From Porogramme epimiltina (taxonomy: Eukaryota > Basidiomycota > Agaricomycetes > Polyporales > Polyporaceae), in assembly GCA_900155495.1 (NCBI GenBank), contig FTLJ01000468.1, positions 1 to 64,000 of the forward strand: a DNA stretch of 64,000 nt, given 5' to 3'. The position numbers and the translations under genes are program-made. Under the pieces are notes generated by a model that saw only the letters and a program-made list of their open reading frames with translations, did no database searches and had not been told where the DNA came from. This document shows, one piece after another, positions 56,989 to 64,000 of this stretch (position 1 is its first letter; every line of letters begins with the position of its first letter).

Positions 56989-57886
56989 TTGTTTCGTGGT
57001 GACTGCCTCGAACGAAAGGGTTTACCGCAGCTGGGGGTAGGACATGGCGTGTTTGCAGCAAGGAGCAAGCGCTAGCTTGGATACATTTCCCAAGGGTGGC
57101 GGCGGCCCGGGTAATGCTTACATAAGTATGTTTCACGTTCGGCGGCCAACTCCGAGACGGCTTGACCGTGATGACCCTCGTTCGAACACGTCGGCCTACT
57201 GTAAGTACTGTACACTAGGGCTCGACTACTACCATCGCACAACTGGCATGGCCGTGTGGACACAATCATCTTCCCTTTCTCCCCTACAGCGACCTACTAC
57301 TCTCGAACGGACTGTAGCAGTGGCCGTGTGTCTGGATCGCGTCGCCAGCCGAACTCACGGTCTGGTAGGCGGCTTGTGAATCGTCATCACAGCTCCCGCC
57401 GCACCAAACCCTAGCAGGACACTGACTCTTTTTAGAACCTGCGAGGCTATGACCCCGCTCGAAGAGTTGTGAGATGGGGTCGGCGAACATCCTATTCTAC
57501 GCCACCTCACAGGACACAGAGTCAGGGTGCCTATATGACGAGCAGATCAGCTGCGACGTCTTTTCGTATGGGCAAGGTCCGCTGGTTTCCTCTCTTGCCA
57601 TTGACTCGCAGATGCTGACTGTGAGGAAGACGGGGGTTCTGGTTTGCGGACTTCTCTGTTGGCACACAGAACTTCATCTTAGGGATCATTACCAAGGCTG
57701 TGGGGTTGTTGACCTCCCCCAACGACCTTGCAATTGACTGTGGATACGGGAGGCTTCGATGGGATCATATGTGAGGGTCTATTTCTGCCCCCTACCGTCT
57801 ATCATCTCTGAGCATCAAACGATACAACATCTCCGGAAGGGGAGGTGGCATATGCCCACTATCCTTCGTTATCCTTCAAGCATTTC
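56989..57886. other. Spacer between subfamily B F-box copies
   Basis: About 900 bp, with the upstream region of copy 1 at one end and the 3' flank of copy 2 at the other. The frames are short; no gene or repeat was recognised. Confidence 0.4.
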
Positions 57887-59854
57887 CTATTCCATGTACG
57901 CCGCCGCATCCGCGTCTTCTGGGGTCAAGTACGGCCAGAACGTAAACGTCCCGAACGTGACCGGCCCATCCACCAGCGCCCTCAAGGACGCCATGTCAAA
58001 GTCCTCTGGACCCGTCCCGTCGCCCTCCCAAGGCTGCACTACAGTGGGGAGGCCTTCAAACCGTCCATCCATGTCGTACTCGAACTCGGACCACTCGAAG
58101 CTCTCTAAGCGGGAACCACGCTCCGCGCGGTGCGCGAGGGTGCTCCGGATCGATACGTAGTGCGTGTACACGCATGTAGCGATGCTCGTAGTGCCGTCCA
58201 CGTCGAGCAGCGCCCCCTTGAGGGCCGTGTAGCTGCTTGGGAAAGGAAAGGATACCGCGAGCATCTGAAGGTGGGGCGCGACGATCGACTGTGGGTCGTC
58301 CGCCGTGTCGGGGGTCGTGAGGCTGGGGAAGAGCCCGCCGGCGTCGGTAGAGGCGATGCGGAGGGCGTGGAGGGCCGGGAACGCACGGAAGAAGTTCTTG
58401 ACGTCGTGTGGCTCGACCGCATTACTCACAGAGATTGAGAGGTGTGTGATCCAGGCGTAGGGGAGGAAGAGCGCTATGAAGCTCTCAACGGTCGCGCATG
58501 AGTGCCTGAGGGACACTCGGACCCGCTCCGCGTCGTCGCTGTAGATCCGTATTGCGACGTCTGCGGAATGGTCGGTGTGCATATCTCCTTTTACTAAGTC
58601 CACTCGATTAGCACCCTCGAGCAGGCTGGGGAGGAGCTCCGGGTCTTCGGGAAGGAGGTTGTCGACTAGAGGCAAAATGCGGCGACTTTCGACATGTAGG
58701 ACGTGGAGGTGGTTAAGAGATGGGAGGTGGAATATGTCGGAGATGGGTTCGGTGTAGTCCATACGGTCATTCTGAATGGTAAGCGTTTGGAGGAAGGGCA
58801 AAGAGATCTTCCCCGACTCGCGTATGGCGGCGTCCTCGTCGCCCGACATGACCGGGCGGTATATCATGAGAGACTTCAACTCCGAGAATGCGTGTAGTAA
58901 GTCACGCAGAAGCTCGTAGTTAAAATCTGGATCCCAGGGTAGGTTGTACGCAGCGTCCTGGACCGATTCGCGCGTGAAGAGATGGAATATTACACCTGGT
59001 GCGGAAAGGGACCTGAGGCGGGGAATGCTAGAGCTTGGCAACGTGCATATCTCGTCGAAGACGTTTGTTTTTGTGTACCATGCTCGCTCATGGTTGGTGT
59101 CGCCCTCATCTGAGCTCGAAAAAGCTATTTTCAGATCTTCTAGGCCTGGCGTGGTCGACTCCAAGGTCTCGCGCAACAACGCGAACTCCTGAAGGTTATA
59201 GATGTCTACACGCAGTGACGTGATTCGTGACCCTACACCCCACGGGTCCTGTTCAAGGCACCGCGTGAACGTTTTCTGGTAGTGTACTAGGCGAATATTC
59301 AGGCTTCGCATAGCAGAAAGTCGGAGGAGGGTCTTCATGAAGGCCGTGCGGCTCTGCCTCAGTTGGGCAGAGGCGCAGAAATTGAACGACTGGCCGGCAA
59401 GTACGTCCACCCAGAATGCCGACATGTCAAGTAGGACATCTCTCCAGCAACGACACACGTGTGCAATGCGAATGCTCCGTGTATCGTGGTGGCATTGGAT
59501 GAAGATATTAGACAAAAGCTCGGTGGGGAGACGGTGGATGGGAGCGGCGTCGTTGTGGGTGGAGAGAAAGGCCCGCATCAATTGGCGATGTTCTTCGGCT
59601 TTTGACATGGTAGATGGCGGGAGCTCTGGGATGGAGTGCTCATGAAGACGTGTACGCTCCCCTTGTGAAAGGATGGAGGAAAAATCGGGTAACGAAGCCG
59701 CAGTGCCGTCGCCCGGCGTTGCAGTTTCAACGGCCGCGGCTGCGGGAGGGACGGGCTTGACGTGCCAGTTAGTTCTCAAGAAAGCTATTCGAGTCGTTAT
59801 CGGCGTGGATGGACTTACTAAAAAAGTTCGTTTTACACCTATGCAGTTGCCCAT
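57887..59854 (-). CDS. F-box protein, subfamily B copy 2 (MGNC first exon)
   Basis: Predicted exons 59854-59819 (12 codons) and 59755-57887 join in phase 0 to 634 aa. The first exon is MGNCIGVKRTFL. The 63-bp intron has GTAAGT, a CTAAC branch site and an AAG acceptor, exactly as in copy 1. The second exon begins PVPPAAAAVETATPGDG. The F-box-like motif is LPTELLSNIFIQCHHD, followed by SIRIAHVCRCWRDVLLDMSA. The leucine-rich middle and the closing block (LRALVDGPVTFGTFTF, WPYLTPEDADAAAYME) match copy 1. The same exon/intron plan in two copies supports the MGNC start over the longer unspliced frame. Likely an SCF adaptor; target unknown. Confidence 0.82.
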   Translation of the reverse strand: MGNCIGVKRTFLVSPSTPITTRIAFLRTNWHVKPVPPAAAAVETATPGDGTAASLPDFSSILSQGERTRLHEHSIPELPPSTMSKAEEHRQLMRAFLSTHNDAAPIHRLPTELLSNIFIQCHHDTRSIRIAHVCRCWRDVLLDMSAFWVDVLAGQSFNFCASAQLRQSRTAFMKTLLRLSAMRSLNIRLVHYQKTFTRCLEQDPWGVGSRITSLRVDIYNLQEFALLRETLESTTPGLEDLKIAFSSSDEGDTNHERAWYTKTNVFDEICTLPSSSIPRLRSLSAPGVIFHLFTRESVQDAAYNLPWDPDFNYELLRDLLHAFSELKSLMIYRPVMSGDEDAAIRESGKISLPFLQTLTIQNDRMDYTEPISDIFHLPSLNHLHVLHVESRRILPLVDNLLPEDPELLPSLLEGANRVDLVKGDMHTDHSADVAIRIYSDDAERVRVSLRHSCATVESFIALFLPYAWITHLSISVSNAVEPHDVKNFFRAFPALHALRIASTDAGGLFPSLTTPDTADDPQSIVAPHLQMLAVSFPFPSSYTALKGALLDVDGTTSIATCVYTHYVSIRSTLAHRAERGSRLESFEWSEFEYDMDGRFEGLPTVVQPWEGDGTGPEDFDMASLRALVDGPVTFGTFTFWPYLTPEDADAAAYME

Positions 59855-60452
59855 TTGTCTTCGTAGTGACTGTCTCGAACGGAAGGGTTTGCTGCAGCTA
59901 CCGGCAGAGCCCGGCATATTTGTACCAGGTTGCAAGCGCCGGCGGAGACATTCCTTTTCTGGAGTACTTGCGGGTGAACACCTGGGGAATGGGTAATATT
60001 CCGCCGGAATCCGGCGGAATCCGGCGGAATCCGGCGGATGATGGCGGATGATGGCGGATGATGGCGCGCGCGCTTCATCCATAAGTGGCTGGTTAGCATA
60101 GTCCAAAAATCGTGTACAGTAGGGGCAAATCCGCGTGCCCGGTAGCTGTGTAATTATACCGTGTGCCTCGCAATGAAATTGCGCTGCGTGAGTGGAAATG
60201 TGCCTACCATAGGTGTTTTTTAAGCCAACGGCGTGCGTGAGTGGAAATGTCCGTACTGTTCGCAGAAAGTGCTCACAGTTACAATGTAATTATTGCAGCT
60301 ACAACCTATGGGAGAGAAAACGCGCAGGGTGGCAGTAAATCTGCGTACTATGACCAAAAACATGCGCAGGCGTGATGGTAAATCGGCGCGCGAACGGGAA
60401 AATATTATGATGCTCGATACCATACATGAAGTAACTATGTACGCTAACCACC
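59855..60452. other. Intergenic, with a short tandem repeat
   Basis: Upstream region of F-box copy 2. It contains a 10-bp repeat tract (about 59999-60064) and otherwise short frames without content. Confidence 0.4.
59999..60064. repeat. 10-bp tandem repeat tract
   Basis: Three copies of GGAATCCGGC-type units are followed by three of GGATGATGGC-type units, all 10 bp, so a single ancestral 10-mer seems to have changed midway. It lies about 150 bp upstream of the ATG of F-box copy 2. Confidence 0.85.
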
Positions 60453-61096
60453 TCAAATGCCCTCATCGACGCCTTCGGCAGGGACAACTCCTGCGACAGG
60501 CCCGGCCGCAGGCATGTCAACGAGGAGACGAATTATCTCCTCTGTGAGACCAAACTGATCAAGAAGCTCCTTTCGGAGGAACGCGAGGGCAGGCGAACCC
60601 AACGTGTCCCCCTTCCAACCGTGCATCTGTGCAAAGGGTGAGCACGGTAAGAGCTGAGTATACGGATCCAACGTACGTCATGCAAGGAGCCTTCATGGCT
60701 GCCAAGGTGGGGAGGGGATATGTAGCACCGTCGAGACCCTTTGTGGTTGACGCGCTTGAATTCCAATCCTGTTGTTAAAGCCTTGTGCCGTCTCAGTTCA
60801 CCAAGCGTTCGACAGCGTCAACTGTGAGTACTCACCTTAACGAAATCCTTCCATTGCACTGTGCGCCGTTCGCCAGAGTCCAAGTTGTACGTGGAAATCA
60901 GAACCTAGAAAAGAGTCGTTAGATGTGATATGTCAGAGATTGAAAGGCTTACCCAAGCTAGGTTCGGGTTGCACTTTCCTCGCAAGGCCTCTGGAGGGCC
61001 TGGAATTTGAGGAATACCGTGAGCTCCGTGTCCCGTTCGTGCCTTGACAGATGTCGTCTTTGCTGCCTTGCGGGACGCCTTATTGAAGTTGCCCAT
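60453..61096 (-). CDS. Small protein of unknown function
   Basis: Predicted exons 61096-60953, 60904-60836, 60768-60664 and 60626-60453 join in phase to 163 aa. The start is MGNFNKASRKAAKTTSVKAR, basic and possibly disordered. LAWVLISTYNLDSGERR and TVQWKDFVKDWNSSAST follow. The end is helical and acidic (LRKELLDQFGLTEEIIRLL). Three introns have good splice sites. The last would be only 37 bp, which is short even for this genome; an alternative donor at 60675 (GTACGT) changes the reading frame and shortens the protein. I do not recognise the family. Confidence 0.5.
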
Positions 61097-61796
61097 GTGT
61101 ATCGCGCGGAGTGAGGTGAGAAGAAGAGGGCGAGAGGGAAATGAAGAGAGAGGGGAATGAAGTGGGACGGCAAGGACTCGAGACGGCAATGAAATGCGAC
61201 GGGAGCAAAGTAGCACGGTATGGAGAGTAAGGCGGAGTGTCAAGGAGGCAGGGAAGAGGCGACAAGGAAACCAGATGGCCGTGTAATAGCGTAGGCCTGG
61301 AAGGAGTAGATGTGCGAACGACCTCAAGCGGTTAGAGGATATACCTAAGCGAGAGCGCCCACACTCGTCAAGTGCGGTTCAAATGGGTTGGGCCATTGCC
61401 CGTGCCCGAATGCTGTAGTGAATACACACGATTATGGTTGAGAGCTGCCCGTGCCCGAATGCTGTAGCGAATACACACGATTATGGTTGAGAGCTGCAAC
61501 GCCTCTCATGCGTGAAGGCTTTGTGTCTGACATATATTTATAACATGTCGACAAGCTAGGGCTAGAGGTGGGCTGGCGTTACGTAGAGTTGGTCCAATAT
61601 GGTAATTCCTCTCGGCGTGATCGGCCATCGGACATAGCTGTGCCGCCCCTATTACCATGACGTCATAGTACTATGCATTGACTCTCTTATATGTTTCAAT
61701 AAAAGTGGGGCGCGCACCGGCGCACATTGTCACCGTAATCTGTTCAACTCGTTAAGAGCTCTGCACTGCTCCCATTTCGACGCGGCGTAGAAAACC
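61097..61796. other. Intergenic with a 49-bp duplication
   Basis: Upstream of the small unknown gene. It holds the 49-bp direct repeat described separately and otherwise AT-richer sequence with short frames. The stretch runs up to the repeats that precede the KDZ gene. Confidence 0.35.
61397..61494. repeat. 49-bp direct tandem duplication
   Basis: Units 61397-61445 and 61446-61494 are identical except for one base (GTAGTGAATA versus GTAGCGAATA). The very low divergence implies a recent event. Confidence 0.9.
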
Positions 61797-62112
61797 ACTC
61801 ACAGTCCTCTGTGAGTTAATTTCCTTCTATCATGCATTTTTGTGTGCGCCCATTTCTGCGTGGGGTGCATGCTTTTCCACTCACCACTCATGGTGCGCGG
61901 TTTTATGCGCACCCACAGTCCTCCGTGAGTGAATTTCCTTCTACCATGCACGCTTTTCCGCCCACGCCCGGATTTAATCCTCTTCATCACACGTCTTTTT
62001 GTGTGCACCCATTTCTGCGTGGGGTGCATGCTTTTCCGCTCACCACTCATGGTGCGCGATTTTATGCGCACTCACAGCCCTCCGTGAGTGAATTTCCTTC
62101 TACCATGCACCC
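61797..62112. repeat. Complex direct repeats upstream of the KDZ transposase
   Basis: Blocks starting CACAGTCCTCTGTGAG at about 61800, again at about 61912 and 62072, are followed by TTTCCTTCTACCATGCA. Another block, CCCATTTCTGCGTGGGGTGC, occurs at about 61849 and 62008 and leads into CACTCATGGTGCGCG. Spacing is uneven (about 112 and 160 bp). Their position right before the transposase gene suggests subterminal repeats of the element, as known for several DNA transposons (inference). Confidence 0.75.
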
Positions 62113-62241
62113 TGTTTGAAAGGTGGCTGTCCTCCCCAGCTGTCGCTATCACGCCTTCATCGATCATCAGTTGCATCCCACATACGCCTCCTCGTTCTCT
62201 CTGTCATTCGCTTGACTATTCCTAGTCTCTGACATTCCCCC

Positions 62242-63977
62242 ATGCTTCCTTTGAGCCAAATAATGGCCCTGGTCACGCAGGAGGGCCTAGATTCCACACT
62301 CTCTCTCTCCCATCTGGTCGCTTTCTTCGAACTGGTGTCTACATTTCGTCCACTCATCACAATACCATCCGCCCGCCGACATGCTCACGCGACTCCACCG
62401 CTACCATCCAATGTCCGCGATGTCATTGCAATTCAGTTAGACTTACCTGCCGACACCATTCACCGCCTATGGCTTGCCCTCGGCGCAGCGGCTCTGTCTT
62501 CTGAAATCGCACCCATCAACGTCCTTCAACGGTTAGACCGCTCCCTTCGTGACGTCGGGCCAAGCCATGGAACAGGTATAAAGCTTTGATGGTCTCGCCG
62601 CCTCAATGCTCACTCATGTTCTATTATCTCTTCACCAGGTGCCGAGGTCATGGTCACTCCGCATCGCGTTTGTGTGGTGCCTACTTGTCCCGATGTGAAC
62701 AAACCCATCGGCGGTCAGCACAAGGTGTATATGGCATCGTGCTACACACTCCAGCGCGGTGTCGTGCCGGTGCTCGTTGTGACTGTCTATTGTAGAGGTA
62801 AGCCCCTCTCCCCACCAATTGCGCCCCCTCAACTCATTCATATTACTTCGCGCTTCAGGATGCCACACCACATACCGCCCGAACTACTATGTAACAGGCG
62901 CAAGCAAGAGCGATGCCAAGCGCGAATATCCTCTGGCCATTCCTCAATACCTTGAGTGTGCGGAGCATTCTTTCGTCCAGCGAGAGCTAATTGAGCTCTT
63001 TCGCTCTCAAATGGCCTTCTCTCAGTGCGTATTCCCTGTGATGGCATAGAAATTCCTCGAGATGACGTTGACCCGTCGCAGTGCCTCTGGAGATGCGGTT
63101 GCGCGCATCTATAACCTCTCCCTCGCTGGAGAAATGGGATCTTCCACCAGCCCTATATCGTCTGAGGTCGTGTGGGACTCGTTCTGGCTCTACGGCCTCC
63201 TCTTATCAGCAGAGCGATATGGAGAGGCTCTCACCGTGCCTCATGGCGGCAACCACACCGACCGTTGGGCAGAGTCGCTCGCCGCCAGGAATCAGCGGAT
63301 GACTGGAACCGGACAACCACTATGGGCGCATGCGTGCGACGAGTGCGAGAGGCTTGTCTACTCGGACGAAGAGGACCAGCCGCGCATACCCATTGGTAAC
63401 CCACCGTTGTCTCGCCCGGACCACAGCTGTTTGACTCACCCAGTATATAGGACGCATCACCGCTTGTGTTATGGACGGCGTCACGATTGGACATCCGCGC
63501 TGCAACGTCAATCACTGTATCAACACGCTGGCTTCCCCGCGGGATAGATTCTGCCCCACGCACAGTGCAGAGGAGAATCTGTGCGCCATGAAGCCCTGCA
63601 ACAACCCTCCCAGCCCAGGATTCCGTACGTGCGACATCCCAGGACATCGCCAATACGAGCAGAAGCGATTGGATCGGGGCAAAGCGTTATTCCGCCTCAA
63701 ACAGCGCCTACTTGGCATCGCTACTGCATCAGCCATGCGTTCAATTGGATCGGACGATGCCGTGTTAGAACTATTGGACGACGAAGAGATCTCCGCCGAG
63801 TTGGAACTTCTCGTCCAATCCAAGCCCAGCAAGAAAAACCCTCCCGAAAAATCTCCCAGTTTCAAATCGGCTTTAACACGTCGGTGGACCTTCAACGAAC
63901 AGCTCATCGTGCGTCCCTGTGGTGTCATTCTTTCCAGAGCCACCTTTTTTGAGGCAGAAGGCCCCGCCAATGCCCTT
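62242..63977 (+). mobile_element. KDZ-type transposase gene, 5' part (continues past the right edge)
   Basis: Exons 62242-62575, 62639-62797, 62859-63024, 63082-63395 and 63451-63977 join in frame; a donor GTAAGT at 63978 shows the gene goes on. The protein so far is about 500 aa. It includes VYCRGCHTTYRPNYYV, then VVWDSFWLYGLLLSAE. A cysteine cluster follows (HACDECERLVYSDEED, CVMDGVTIGHPRCNVNHC, DRFCPTHSAEENLCAMKPC, FRTCDIPGH). These match the CxC-type cysteine clusters that precede Kyakuja-Dileera-Zisupton transposases in fungi. The end, ATFFEAEGPANAL, sits where the catalytic region begins. The catalytic residues lie outside the window. All introns are intact with no stop codon, so the copy may be functional (inference). 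Confidence 0.85.
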
Positions 63978-64000
63978 GTAAGTACACCCGGTTCGTCGCC

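Noticed and set aside
57887..60106. Full 739-codon unspliced frame as the F-box copy 2 protein
   Set aside because: The first 100 or so codons run through the 10-bp repeat and an intron with perfect splice signals; the spliced MGNC start is shared with copy 1.
61799..62071. 90-codon repetitive minus-strand frame as a repeat protein
   Set aside because: Its internal repetition only reflects the DNA repeats upstream of the KDZ gene.
1..64000. CRISPR array, biosynthetic gene cluster or bacterial operon
   Set aside because: Repeats have no spacer-like regularity, genes are intron-rich and individually spaced, and no clustered biosynthetic enzymes were found.

Overview
The window is nuclear DNA from a filamentous basidiomycete, most likely an Agaricomycete of the wood-decay type (Polyporales is my guess). 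Genes carry many short introns (about 40-80 bp, GT-AG, CTNAC-like branch points), coding regions are GC-rich, and several family types are typical of these fungi: carotenoid-ester-lipase-like carboxylesterases, F-box expansions, a DUF6534-type membrane protein and a KDZ transposase with its Cys clusters. Gene models below were spliced by eye from the sequence. Where exon coordinates are given, the reading frame was checked across the junctions.

Layout. 1-3.7 kb: the 3' end of an unknown gene, then a decayed class III aminotransferase interrupted and flanked by a 94-bp repeat. 3.7-24.5 kb is a housekeeping-rich block: a Ser/Pro-rich membrane protein, RNA polymerase III subunit RPC9 (minus) head-to-head with CCR4-NOT subunit NOT2 (plus), an F-box protein, a Ser/Thr kinase, a Pro-rich single-pass membrane protein, a large WDR7/rabconnectin-3beta-like protein and an HSL-type alpha/beta hydrolase. 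25.1-27.7 kb holds a secreted type-B carboxylesterase/lipase on the minus strand.

28-41.3 kb is a tandem array of F-box genes (subfamily A: three intact copies, plus the two ends of a fourth whose middle is gone). A DUF6534-type membrane protein gene sits between those two ends. 41.6-50 kb holds Msp1/ATAD1, a small predicted membrane protein, a TRK potassium transporter and tRNA-Leu(CAG). 52-54.6 kb carries the second type-B lipase, an inverted paralogue of the first with the same 13-nt and 8-nt micro-exons. 54.7-60.1 kb has two minus-strand F-box genes of subfamily B, each with a separate 12-codon first exon starting MGNC, and a stop-containing relic of a third. 60.4-61.1 kb is an unknown small gene. 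61.8 kb to the right edge is the 5' part of a KDZ-type DNA transposon with repeats before its gene.

How it fits together: most conserved genes act independently (Pol III transcription, mRNA decay, endosome acidification, mitochondrial outer-membrane quality control, K+ uptake). The accessory parts (F-box arrays, lipase pair, DUF6534, KDZ element, dispersed repeats) are where duplication and decay are concentrated. I saw no CRISPR, prokaryotic operon or obvious biosynthetic cluster.
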